The translations under genes and the position numbers were made by a program. A stretch of DNA of 64,000 bases, from positions 1 through 64,000 of the forward strand of contig NZ_AP026803.1 of assembly GCF_033096005.1 (NCBI RefSeq), given 5' to 3'. Below the pieces are notes generated by a model. It was not told the DNA's origin and searched no databases. It saw only the letters and a program-made list of their open reading frames with translations. This DNA comes from Lactobacillus xylocopicola (lineage in GTDB: Bacteria > Bacillota > Bacilli > Lactobacillales > Lactobacillaceae). This document shows positions 19,544 to 27,511 of the stretch, piece by piece; the first letter of the stretch is position 1; every line of letters begins with the position of its first letter.

Positions 19544-20299
19544 ATGGTAAAAAAATACTTAGCAATTTTTTATTTAGGACTAAAAGATAGTTTAATTTAC
19601 AGAAGTAATTATGTTATCAAGCTAATTATCCAGTTTGTCAATTTAATAGTTTCACTTTTAATGTGGTCATGGATAAGTAGGAAAAATAGTTTAATAGATT
19701 ATAGGTCTTTAGCACAGTATCTGGTGGTTACTAATATAACAGTACTACTTTTTACTACACATCCCGCATTTCAGTTATCAAACTTAATAAAATCAGGAAA
19801 GATAGTTAATTTTATAACAAAACCAGTGTCTTTATTCTGGTATCTTTACTTCCATAATGTTGGCTATTCTACCCCATTATTTATTTTCTATTTTTTAATG
19901 ATTTTATTTTTTAAAGTGCAATTTAAAACAATGCTATTGTTGTTATGTTATTTTGTTCTGGCATATTTAATGTTTTTTAGCATGATGATGCTGTTAGGAA
20001 GCTTGGGATTTTGGGTAATCAACATGTGGCCGTTAAGAGCAGGAATAAATGCAATTTATTCGTTATTAGGTGGATTATATTTTCCTTTATCATTGCTGGG
20101 GCAAAAAACTTATTCATGGATACATTTTAATCCTTTTTCTTTAGTTACGGATATTCCCGCTAGATTAATATCTGGCATGTTAGATACACATGTGGTTAAT
20201 AACTTTTGCATGCTTGGTATTTGGACATTTATTTTTTTAATAGGATATTGTGTACTGCTTACAAAAGGATTGCACAAATATGATGGGGCAAGCGTATGA
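19544..20299 (+). CDS. ABC-2 type permease 1, RiPP cassette
   Basis: 251 residues with about six membrane helices. The pattern LYRSNYVIKLIIQFVNLIVS at the N terminus and PLSLLGQKTYSW plus NPFSLVTDIPARL in the last third are typical of small ABC-2 permeases working in pairs. ATG starts one base after the ATPase stop. Its stop overlaps the next permease start by four bases (ATGA), so translation is coupled. Its counterpart in the second trio is at 43824. Confidence 0.82.
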   Translation: MVKKYLAIFYLGLKDSLIYRSNYVIKLIIQFVNLIVSLLMWSWISRKNSLIDYRSLAQYLVVTNITVLLFTTHPAFQLSNLIKSGKIVNFITKPVSLFWYLYFHNVGYSTPLFIFYFLMILFFKVQFKTMLLLLCYFVLAYLMFFSMMMLLGSLGFWVINMWPLRAGINAIYSLLGGLYFPLSLLGQKTYSWIHFNPFSLVTDIPARLISGMLDTHVVNNFCMLGIWTFIFLIGYCVLLTKGLHKYDGASV

Positions 20300-21072
20300 G
20301 AAAAAAGCACATTTTGCTTTCTATTTGGCGGCAGAGTATAGAGCAATTTTTAATTTACAGAACAACTAGTGTAATTACATTTGCTTTGGCACTAATATTT
20401 CTTTTAATTCAGTTGTACGTTGGAAATTTTTATTTTGAGGATATAAACAGTGTTGCAGGTTGGACAAAAAATCAATATTTTATACTGATCACATTTACGA
20501 ACTCAGCAACATACCTATATAATATTTTTTTCATTGTTGGACATGAAAATTTCAGCGAGGCAATATTACAAGGAGATTTAGATTATTCCCTAATTAGACC
20601 GGTATCATCGTATTGGTATCTTGTGGGAACAAATATAGATATTCCAAGCATTTTTAATTTCTTTTTATCAGTTATACTTTTAGCTAAATATCTGCGTATA
20701 GAGCTGGTTGGTATAAATCAGGTTGTGTTAATAAGCGTAGAGCTTATTATGTCATCAATAACAATTTTCTTAATTAATCAGATTTGTATTTCAGTTACAT
20801 TTTGGATTAATGGGTTAACTGCACTTTATGGTGCCGTGGAAGATATGATTAGCTTTGCAACACATCCAAGGCAAATATTTCCTAAGCTGGTGCAATATAT
20901 TTTTACATTTTTAATACCTATATTATTAGTTACTAATATCCCTGTAGAGTTGGTTTTTGGGAGAGTAAGCTGGACATATTTACTCTACTTTTGGATTATA
21001 ATTACCATTTTGTATGTAATTTCTATTTTAATGTGGAAATATGGTACCAAAAAATATAGTTCAGCAAATTAA
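20296..21072 (+). CDS. ABC-2 type permease 2, RiPP cassette
   Basis: 258 residues, about six membrane helices. It has LDYSLIRPVSSYWYLVGTN after helix two, equivalent to LDTILIKPVNPLFQLI in the permease at 44599, and FLIPILLVTNIPVELVFGR near the end. This supports common ancestry of the two trios. It overlaps permease 1 by four bases and is followed after 13 bases by the peptide gene. Confidence 0.82.
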   Translation: MRKKHILLSIWRQSIEQFLIYRTTSVITFALALIFLLIQLYVGNFYFEDINSVAGWTKNQYFILITFTNSATYLYNIFFIVGHENFSEAILQGDLDYSLIRPVSSYWYLVGTNIDIPSIFNFFLSVILLAKYLRIELVGINQVVLISVELIMSSITIFLINQICISVTFWINGLTALYGAVEDMISFATHPRQIFPKLVQYIFTFLIPILLVTNIPVELVFGRVSWTYLLYFWIIITILYVISILMWKYGTKKYSSAN

Positions 21073-21085
21073 ATGAGGTGTTATT

Positions 21086-21229
21086 ATGGGGAGCAAGAGA
21101 ACAGAAATAAATCTTGGTCAGGCCTTTAGTAGTTGTTTAGATGACAATGAATTTAAATTCTTTAACTCGTTGTCGAAAAATAAAATTTTGAGTGCTAATT
21201 CTTCAAATTTGAAGAATACATTAACTTAA
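21086..21229 (+). CDS. 47-residue candidate RiPP precursor peptide
   Basis: ATG follows GAGGTG at good spacing. The peptide begins MGSKRTEINLGQAFSSCLDD. Its N-terminal half looks leader-like: LGQAF and DDNEFKFF could form an amphipathic recognition helix. The C-terminal part after residue 28 is Ser/Asn/Thr/Lys-rich with no Cys and ends LKNTLT. The only Cys is residue 17. Ser and Thr in the tail, or Cys17, are possible modification sites. There is no double-Gly cleavage site and no signal peptide. The role rests on position between exporter genes and YcaO, on size and on the terminator just after it. I recognise no relative. Confidence 0.65.
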   Translation: MGSKRTEINLGQAFSSCLDDNEFKFFNSLSKNKILSANSSNLKNTLT

Positions 21230-21242
21230 GGTCTTATTATTT

Positions 21243-21268
21243 AATCTGCGATCTTGTCGCAGATTTTT
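21243..21268 (+). terminator. Hairpin between precursor and ycaO (attenuating terminator)
   Basis: AATCTGCGA (21243-21251) pairs perfectly with TCGCAGATT (21257-21265) across loop TCTTG, followed by T residues. It lies 14 bases after the peptide stop and 16 bases before the YcaO ATG. This placement lets most transcripts end after the peptide gene while some read on into the enzyme gene. Confidence 0.85.
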
Positions 21269-21283
21269 GATTTGGTGAAAAAA

Positions 21284-22456
21284 ATGCAATTTGAAAGAGA
21301 ATGTGAAAGCACAACAGCACATGAAAATATTAGTAATTTCTTTCATAATAGTGGTATGAAAGCAATATTTAAAAGCTTTTTTTCAATCGACATTGGTTTA
21401 CAGATAGTGGAATGTAAATTGTTTAAAAATGATGTAGAAATATCAGTAGGTATGGGCAAAGGAAGTGGAAAAGAGCCTGTATTAGGATCAGAATTTGAAA
21501 GCTTAGAGCATTATTATTATAATCATCAACGACACGAAAAAAATGTAAGAAGTGTTATAGATATAATAGGACAAAATAATGGTCTGGCAAGTGATCCAGC
21601 ATTAGAATTTGTAAAAGAATACTATGTTAACGTTGATAGTTTTAAAAGTATCAATAAAAATGAAAACCTTTTTTATCCTAGTTTTTTGAATGATACGAAT
21701 TATGTAGAAACAGATTTGAAAGACAATCATAGTAGTAATTATAGTTCTGATAATGGTGTTGCGAGTGGCTCAAGTGTTGCGGAAGCAACAATGCATTCTA
21801 TAAATGAGCTGATAGAACGAGATACAATTTCAAAATTTTTAATTAAATATGGGTTGAATCAGAATCAGGATGTTATTGCAAATTTGATTGACATAAATAG
21901 TCTACCTTCAAGATTAAGAAGGTTAGTTTTTTCTATAGAAAAAACTGTAAATGCGGAACTTGAACTAGTTAAAATAATTAATATATATAGTATACCAACG
22001 TATATGGCAGTTATAATTAATAAGCAAATATCTCCTATTAGCTTTTATGGCTCTGGGACATCTCTTAGTGAAGAATATGCTATTGAACGTGCAATTACCG
22101 AAGCTTTTCAACTGTTTTGTGTTTCTGGAAAAGAAGATAAGAATATATATTATAGAATAGAAAAGATTTGGAATAATATACCTATTATGAAAGATATGTT
22201 AACACTTAATTTTATAAATGAATTGAATAAAATCGAATGTAGTAAAACAAAAAAAATCGAATTGAGTTTGAATGATCTACTTAACAAGGAAGTGGAGATT
22301 TTATCGTCACATAGGGTAGATATATTTAGGAGAGTAATTTTAAACAATAAAAGTTTTTCTTTGGTGCAGTGCTTAATTCCAGAATTTGAAAGATTTAATT
22401 TAGTTTTAGAAGGTCAACTGGTTCTGCCAAGAATAGCAATAGATAATTCTAAATAG
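21284..22456 (+). CDS. Stand-alone YcaO-domain protein (putative RiPP cyclodehydratase/thioamidase)
   Basis: YcaO proteins use ATP to activate peptide backbone amides, making azolines, thioamides or amidines. Three motifs are visible, numbering from ATG 21284 (390 residues): GKGSG (59-63) followed by a Glu-rich helix; SDNGVASGSS...NELIERD (155-180), the strongest signature; and ERAITEAFQ (268-276). The usual TOMM C-terminal Pro-x-Pro tail is absent. No E1-like/ThiF, TfuA or dehydrogenase gene is next to it. A TTG at 21254 would extend the frame by ten residues but lies inside the terminator stem, so ATG behind GGTG is preferred. The closest functional class cannot be told from sequence. Confidence 0.85.
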   Translation: MQFERECESTTAHENISNFFHNSGMKAIFKSFFSIDIGLQIVECKLFKNDVEISVGMGKGSGKEPVLGSEFESLEHYYYNHQRHEKNVRSVIDIIGQNNGLASDPALEFVKEYYVNVDSFKSINKNENLFYPSFLNDTNYVETDLKDNHSSNYSSDNGVASGSSVAEATMHSINELIERDTISKFLIKYGLNQNQDVIANLIDINSLPSRLRRLVFSIEKTVNAELELVKIINIYSIPTYMAVIINKQISPISFYGSGTSLSEEYAIERAITEAFQLFCVSGKEDKNIYYRIEKIWNNIPIMKDMLTLNFINELNKIECSKTKKIELSLNDLLNKEVEILSSHRVDIFRRVILNNKSFSLVQCLIPEFERFNLVLEGQLVLPRIAIDNSK

Positions 22457-22501
22457 TATTCAACCACAATTTTTTGTTAAAGTTTAGGTATAAGACTACA
22501 T

Positions 22502-22572
22502 GCTTCTAGTAATTCGAAAGATTTTTAAGCCTGTCGTCCAGGTTCAGGAGAACTTGGACGACAGGCTTTTTT
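22502..22572 (+). repeat. Hairpin-terminator repeat, copy 2
   Basis: The best-paired copy: a 19-bp stem (22527-22545 with 22550-22568, one G-U pair) and loop AGGA, followed by T6. It carries the family 5' part GCTTCTAGT and CGAAAGATTTTTAAG. It ends the RiPP cassette. Confidence 0.85.
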
Positions 22573-22785
22573 GTTGTTTTCTCAAATTATGAAATTAATA
22601 GGGTTAAGTCCGAATTCATCGGCAATTATAAGTGACAAGTATCAAGTCCTTAAAATAAAAGCTATATTTTTTATTAACTAAAATAATAAAAAGTTTTAAT
22701 TTTATGATAAATAAAATATAATAAAATTAAAGCTAAGAAGTACTTAAAACGTCAGAACTGTGAATGCATTAAGAAATAATCATGT

Positions 22786-22881
22786 ATGGAAAAGTTATCT
22801 ACCTTACTAGTAATTGCTGCGACAACTCTATCACTGACAGAAATCCAGCATTAGCTAGCTGTTGCTAAAGGCTATATATGA
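22786..22881 (+). pseudogene. Broken signal-peptide ORF, possible bacteriocin-precursor relic
   Basis: ATG 22786 encodes MEKLSTLLVIAATTLSLTEI then QH, an amber codon at 22852 and LAVAKGYI before TGA 22879. The first part reads as a Sec signal peptide, and LAVAKG looks like a cleavage region. It lies directly before an integral membrane protein plus ABC ATPase of the kind that follows lactococcin-972-type genes. A relic of the secreted bacteriocin gene is plausible. There is no good ribosome site. Confidence 0.35.
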
Positions 22882-22933
22882 ATTTCAAAGTTTGTATATA
22901 GCTTTGGTTTATTAAAATGAATATGGAGAAAAT

Positions 22934-24721
22934 ATGTTTAAACAGTTTTTAAAGTGGGTTTTGGTAATTACTTCAGCTGTTACAGTTTTTTTATGGTTGT
23001 TTTTTATGATTGATCGACACAATAATGTAATGAATCAAAGCAAAAATAATCTTGATAATTTCTATATTCAGTTAGGCTTACCTATAAAAGCTACAACTAA
23101 TGCAAAATATAAAAAAATAGTTGATGATATAAGTGAAACAAGTAAACAACTAAATATTCCTTTTTTAAAAAGGACAAACTATAAGGGTGGAGGTCTCAAG
23201 ACTAAAAAAGTTGATTATGCAAAATATATTGATGATACAGTTTTTGAAGTAAGTGATTTGAATTCAAGTGACTTGGCTAATATTTTTAAAATCAAGCTAA
23301 AAAATGGAAATGAATATTCAACCAAAAATTTGAAGGATAGTGTACCACTTATTAAATATGGCAATGCAGATTTCACCGTCAAAAAAATAAACGCACGTAA
23401 ACTTCCTGAGATTAGAGAAGGACTATTTTATCTACAAACTTTGGATATTACTGCAGTTGAAAAATTTAGAAAACTACTTAGCAAAAAATTAAACAAGGAT
23501 TTAGGTACTAAGTTATCAGAAAGGGATTTTAAGGTAGTAGAGGTCCCTAATGTTGATGAATCAAGTTCAATCGATTTTCGCCAGTTAGCGATTACTATGA
23601 CCTTTTTTCAATTAATTGTAATTATGATTTACTGTCTATCTATTAGTAGAGAATTGGGGATTTATCGATTACTTGGATATACAATTGCCACTACGTTAAA
23701 GCAAATAGCAATGCCGTGGCTAATATTAGGTTCAGGAATAGGATTTACGCTCACCTTAATTCCAGAATTGGTCAATCGTCACTTTGAAATGCTTTGGCCC
23801 CTGTTTTCTTTGACTTGTATGATAATGATTATTTTTAGTTTAGTTATATTTGTAGTTGCAGTTCTATTGAAAGTACTGCCTACCAGCAGGTTATTAATAA
23901 AACGTACTTATGCAAAAATAGCATTTATACTTTTATATATCATGAAAGGAATACTGTTAACTTTTGTTTTAGCATCTGCCTTACCGTTGGGTAACTTGAT
24001 GTATCAATATGTAACTATGAGTGTTAGTGATAAAAAATCTTCAGTTTATGACGATTATGCTACTTTTTTCCCATCTGTAATTGGATATAATCAAGATGAT
24101 TTGGTTAATCCAGATAATACGCTTAAATTGCTAAATGGTGTTATTTATTCTCAGATAAGTAAAAATGACGGTATTTTAGTTGATACTACGGGAATAACAG
24201 GCCGCAATAGCGAAGGAAAACAACAATATCAACTTGTGACAATTAATGCAAATTACTTAAATTTTAATCCTATATATAAAAGTAATGGTGCAAGAGTTGA
24301 GGAGAAAGATGTTAATAGACAACCGAGTATTTTGTTATCTAATAAATATAAATCAAATTTAAAATTGCAAGCGCAAATAAATAAATATTTATCTAAAAGT
24401 TTCAGAATTAATAAAGCTAGAATAATCTACATTAATGATAGTCAATCGATTATTGATGAATCAGGTAAAAAAATAAAAAACTACGGATATATATATGTGA
24501 GATCATCTCATGCCTTTAATGGCTACGGTAATATATTTACTGGAGATGGTAAAGATCCGTTAAAGATAGCACTACACGGTAAGACCCCGGAAGAAGTTTA
24601 CAATAATAAATATAAAACTTTATTTGAAAAATATAATTTAACGGATAATTTTCCGCAGCTAATCCGTGTAAGTGATGTGCAATTAAATTTACTCCAACAA
24701 GAAGAAGGTAATGCTCTCTAA
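22934..24721 (+). CDS. Bacteriocin-associated integral membrane protein (DUF1430-like), N-terminal part
   Basis: 595 residues. An N-terminal helix (about 8-25) is followed by an external region, a cluster of three helices near 215-320, another near 335-360, and a long second external domain (about 370-590). It ends without the final helices expected of a FtsX-like or DUF1430 permease. Those lie in the next ORF, in another frame, overlapping by 11 bases. Proteins of this type accompany Sec-secreted bacteriocins of the lactococcin 972 class as putative immunity or export factors. It may be one frameshifted gene or two subunits. Confidence 0.7.
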   Translation: MFKQFLKWVLVITSAVTVFLWLFFMIDRHNNVMNQSKNNLDNFYIQLGLPIKATTNAKYKKIVDDISETSKQLNIPFLKRTNYKGGGLKTKKVDYAKYIDDTVFEVSDLNSSDLANIFKIKLKNGNEYSTKNLKDSVPLIKYGNADFTVKKINARKLPEIREGLFYLQTLDITAVEKFRKLLSKKLNKDLGTKLSERDFKVVEVPNVDESSSIDFRQLAITMTFFQLIVIMIYCLSISRELGIYRLLGYTIATTLKQIAMPWLILGSGIGFTLTLIPELVNRHFEMLWPLFSLTCMIMIIFSLVIFVVAVLLKVLPTSRLLIKRTYAKIAFILLYIMKGILLTFVLASALPLGNLMYQYVTMSVSDKKSSVYDDYATFFPSVIGYNQDDLVNPDNTLKLLNGVIYSQISKNDGILVDTTGITGRNSEGKQQYQLVTINANYLNFNPIYKSNGARVEEKDVNRQPSILLSNKYKSNLKLQAQINKYLSKSFRINKARIIYINDSQSIIDESGKKIKNYGYIYVRSSHAFNGYGNIFTGDGKDPLKIALHGKTPEEVYNNKYKTLFEKYNLTDNFPQLIRVSDVQLNLLQQEEGNAL

Positions 24722-25040
24722 CATTATTTCAACTATAATCACCTTTATCTCATTTATAACTATTTCTGTGTCATTAATTTACTTATACTTTTTTGTTTTT
24801 GGGCGCTCCTATGCGATTAAACAAACTTTAGGTGCATCTATTTATAGAAGCAGTATGGGATTATGGCTATTATGGATAGTTCAAGTTGTATTGGCCATAA
24901 TATTTACTTTTAGAGACGGACAATTTAATGTTTCAGGCTCTATATTGTTGACCCTTGCGATCTGTATTGATTTCCTAGTAAGTTTAGTTGGGGTAAAAGT
25001 ATTTGCCAGAAATTCAATAAGAGGATTACTAAATGAATAA
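24711..25040 (+). CDS. Membrane protein, C-terminal part of the DUF1430-like protein
   Basis: 109 residues with three or four helices and FGRSYAIKQTLGASIYRSSM, a loop typical of the last part of FtsX-like permeases, then FARNSIRGLLNE. ATG 24711 lies within the last codons of the preceding ORF. There is no ribosome site of its own beyond GAAGAAGG. It overlaps the ATPase gene by eight bases. With the preceding 595 residues the total, about 700, is the length of intact DUF1430 proteins. Confidence 0.65.
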   Translation: MLSNIISTIITFISFITISVSLIYLYFFVFGRSYAIKQTLGASIYRSSMGLWLLWIVQVVLAIIFTFRDGQFNVSGSILLTLAICIDFLVSLVGVKVFARNSIRGLLNE

Positions 25041-25689
25041 TATAATTGAACTAAAAAAAGTAAATAAAAGTTATAAGGGTAAAAAAGTTTTATGTGATTT
25101 AAATTTAAAAATTGAAAGTAAAAAAATTACAACTATTTATGGAAGCAGTGGGTCTGGCAAATCGACTTTACTTAATATAATTGGCTTATTAGATAAACTT
25201 GATACAGGCCAAATGATGCTCTTTAATGAGCCTGCACCAAAAATAAATAGTGCTAAAACTCGGATGCTGCTAAAAACTAAAATCAGCTATCTGTTTCAAA
25301 ATTATGCATTGCTTAATGACCAAAGCATTAAAAGAAATTTGAAATTAGCAAGGATAGATACAAAAGAATCAAAAGCTTCTTTTGAAAAAAGAAAGTTACA
25401 GTTGCTAGACCAATTAAATATTAAAGCAGATGAAAATGTTAAGATAGGATTGTTATCAGGTGGAGAGCAGCAGCGTATCTCTTTTGCGAGGTGCTTGTTA
25501 AAACCATGTGAACTAATTTTGTGTGATGAGCCAACCGGATCACTTGATCCAGAAAATAGAGAGATTATCTTTGAAGCATTACAGTTTGCCAAATGTAAAG
25601 GTAAGACTGTCGTGATGGTATCGCATGATCCTTATCTGATTAAAAATAGTGACACGTCAATTGATTTGCTATCGTTGATGGATTGTTAA
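25033..25689 (+). CDS. ABC transporter ATP-binding protein (bacteriocin-immunity type)
   Basis: 218-residue MacB/LolD-like ATPase. Walker A YGSSGSGKST is near 35-44, Q-loop SYLFQNYALL, signature LLSGGEQQRISFARC, and Walker B LILCDEPTGSLD. It overlaps the membrane ORF by eight bases, so the pair forms a complex. Together with the preceding signal-peptide relic this is the lactococcin-972 type arrangement. It looks intact although its partner is split. Confidence 0.88.
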   Translation: MNNIIELKKVNKSYKGKKVLCDLNLKIESKKITTIYGSSGSGKSTLLNIIGLLDKLDTGQMMLFNEPAPKINSAKTRMLLKTKISYLFQNYALLNDQSIKRNLKLARIDTKESKASFEKRKLQLLDQLNIKADENVKIGLLSGGEQQRISFARCLLKPCELILCDEPTGSLDPENREIIFEALQFAKCKGKTVVMVSHDPYLIKNSDTSIDLLSLMDC

Positions 25690-25816
25690 AGATGACGGCT
25701 ATGATTGATGTCACATTATATAATTAAAGGCACTGAGTTTTGGCTGGCTCAAGATTGTGGAGGCTAATTTTTAATCTCAAAAAGTATTGTCGTATCGCTA
25801 CCTTTAATATTAGTGA

Positions 25817-25851
25817 TTGACGTAAATTTTCCTGGATGATAAGCTTATAAT
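25817..25851 (+). promoter_or_regulatory. Conserved upstream element of secreted paralogue 1
   Basis: TTGACG (25817) and TATAAT (25846-25851), 23 bases apart, with the segment GAT.A.AAGCTTATAATGTT shared with the region at 28229-28263 before paralogue 3. The spacing is too long for an ordinary sigma-A promoter, so the TTGACGTAAATT block may be a regulator site or the -35 may lie elsewhere. Confidence 0.5.
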
Positions 25852-25895
25852 GTTGGTTTTAAAATACCTATTTATTATAACAATGGAGAGTAATT

Positions 25896-26558
25896 ATGAA
25901 TAAGAACAGGTTAATCAAATCCAGGTTAGGCTTAGCAGCCACCGTTTTATTCTTGGTTGGCGGAGTATCACCAGCCATGGCTACCAAAAACAGCTCAAGC
26001 AATATTGAATGGCGCTCGATTAAATGCCCCGTTAATGGCATAAGAAATTTCCGCACGAGTTATTCAGGTAAAACCCACAAAATTACCTTTAGTGGGGATG
26101 CAACAGGCTTTAAAAATTTGACAGTTAAGTATGGCGGTAAGACGGTTAAAGCGGCTAAAATCAAGAAAAACGGTCAAAAGTTTAAAGTAACGGTTCCGTT
26201 TAAAGGCTACAAGACTTTCAAATTATATGGTGACAAGCAATTGCTTAAAACCATTTCGGCAAAGAAATATGCGTCTAAGAAGCCTAATATCTATCAATAC
26301 GATCAGACGTCACAATATTTAAAGATTAAGTTTTATGGTAAAAAGGGAGATATTGTGATAATTTGGAAAGATGGTAAGCCTATTCAGCGTCGTCGTTTGA
26401 CTGCTGATGATACGACAATGAAAGTAGTAAATACTGAACTGGAAAATAATGCTAAAGTAATAATTACTGAGCATGCTATAGGAAAGAAGACCAGTAAAGG
26501 GATACGGTTAGAGCGTATGAAAGATGGTGTGTCAATTGATATTGATAAAATAAAATAA
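25896..26558 (+). CDS. Secreted protein, paralogue 1 of 3
   Basis: 220 residues. A Sec signal peptide MNKNRLIKSRLGLAATVLFL ends near VSPAMA (about residue 30). The mature part is basic, beta-rich in appearance, with FKGYKTFKLYGDKQLLKTIS, SAKKYASKKPNI, KKGDIVIIWKDGKPIQRRR and a GKKTSKG motif near the end. Paralogues follow at 27512 (broken) and 28308. I do not recognise a domain; an Ig-like or surface-binding role is only a guess. ATG follows GGAGAG. Confidence 0.75.
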   Translation: MNKNRLIKSRLGLAATVLFLVGGVSPAMATKNSSSNIEWRSIKCPVNGIRNFRTSYSGKTHKITFSGDATGFKNLTVKYGGKTVKAAKIKKNGQKFKVTVPFKGYKTFKLYGDKQLLKTISAKKYASKKPNIYQYDQTSQYLKIKFYGKKGDIVIIWKDGKPIQRRRLTADDTTMKVVNTELENNAKVIITEHAIGKKTSKGIRLERMKDGVSIDIDKIK

Positions 26559-26651
26559 AAGTATTGCGACGTATAATGTCATATCAAGATATTATTAACA
26601 TAAATAATATCCTTATACATATGCCACAAAAATTGCTACGATAGGTTACAT

Positions 26652-26737
26652 GCTTCTAGTCAGCACTAAGAAAACAATCGAAAGATTTTTAAGTCTGTTA
26701 TTCGAGTTTAGAAGAGCTTTGAATGACAGGCTTTTTT
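26652..26737 (+). repeat. Hairpin-terminator repeat, copy 3
   Basis: Shares TGCTTCTAGT, ACTAAGAAAACAATCGAAAG and ATTTTTAAGTCTG with copy 1; hairpin from 26690 to GACAGGCTTTTTTGG. Stem sequence differs from copies 1 and 2. Confidence 0.75.
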
Positions 26738-26871
26738 GGTTGCAGTTGTTTCGTCACCGGCAGAATCAGTTTTATTTAAACATGATTTGATCAATAAAAA
26801 TGATTTAAATGATATATTGAAGAAAGTATGTAACATAGTTCTAATTAAATGGTGTGGGTTTAAATATTAGC

Positions 26872-27000
26872 ATGTATACTTATAGGCACTCTGTAGCAAC
26901 TAAAATGGGCAATACTCCAAGCAAGAGTTACCTAGAGCGACTAGTTGAATGGGAACATACTATAAAGCGTGTAATGGCGGGGGACATATTAACTCTATGA
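26872..27000 (+). CDS. Small hypothetical ORF (42 residues)
   Basis: ATG 26872 to TGA 27000, protein MYTYRHSVATKMGNTPSKSY then LERLVEWEHTIKRVMAGDIL. Composition is protein-like and charged, without signal peptide. No ribosome site is clear and I recognise no family. It may be a gene relic in the island. Confidence 0.25.
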   Translation: MYTYRHSVATKMGNTPSKSYLERLVEWEHTIKRVMAGDILTL

Positions 27001-27069
27001 TAATTATATTAATTAAAAATATTAATTATTTGAGCCGGAATAATTATAATCTTAAAAAAGGAGAATATA

Positions 27070-27426
27070 TTGAATAAAAAATCATTTTTTAGATCAAATA
27101 TAGTTTTTTTAATTTTTATTTTTATATTATGGTTTTTGATATCTGAATCATATGTACCACTTGAGACAAAATATCAAATTGTTCAAATTATAAAGAAACA
27201 AGATATAAAAGAGATAGATAGAATCACAACAAATAAAAAAACAAAAAATTTTTTGATAGGTCTTAAGAATAATGGAAATCATATAGAAGTTGCTGGATTT
27301 CAGGGAGGTTCAAAAGAAGTTGGATATTATCCGACGAATATAAATGGTAAAAACGTAGGTGTATATACCAAAAAAGTAAATTTTATTTGGTGGAAAATAG
27401 AATATATTAATAAAGAAGAAAAATAA
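27070..27426 (+). CDS. Small membrane-anchored hypothetical protein
   Basis: 118 residues starting at TTG 27070 behind AAAAAAGGAG, a good ribosome site. One N-terminal helix (about 10-28, SNIVFLIFIFILWFLIS) is followed by a Lys/Asn-rich extracytoplasmic part with KKQDIKEIDRITTNKKTK and GYYPTNINGKNVGVYTKKV. Very AT-rich. Family not recognised; it sits between two members of the secreted paralogue family. Confidence 0.6.
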   Translation: MNKKSFFRSNIVFLIFIFILWFLISESYVPLETKYQIVQIIKKQDIKEIDRITTNKKTKNFLIGLKNNGNHIEVAGFQGGSKEVGYYPTNINGKNVGVYTKKVNFIWWKIEYINKEEK

Positions 27427-27511
27427 ATAGGTTAGTGAAAAGAGTTTATCGTTTCAAGGTAGATTAGTTTTATTTTGAAATTTAGATATTATATATGAGA
27501 GGGTATACATT

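Noticed and set aside
21086..21229. Class IIb or double-glycine bacteriocin
   Set aside because: There is no GG processing site and no C39 peptidase ABC transporter; the neighbours are a simple ABC-2 exporter and YcaO.
21254..21283. TTG start for the YcaO gene
   Set aside because: It lies within the terminator stem and has no ribosome site; ATG 21284 is better placed and leaves all motifs intact.
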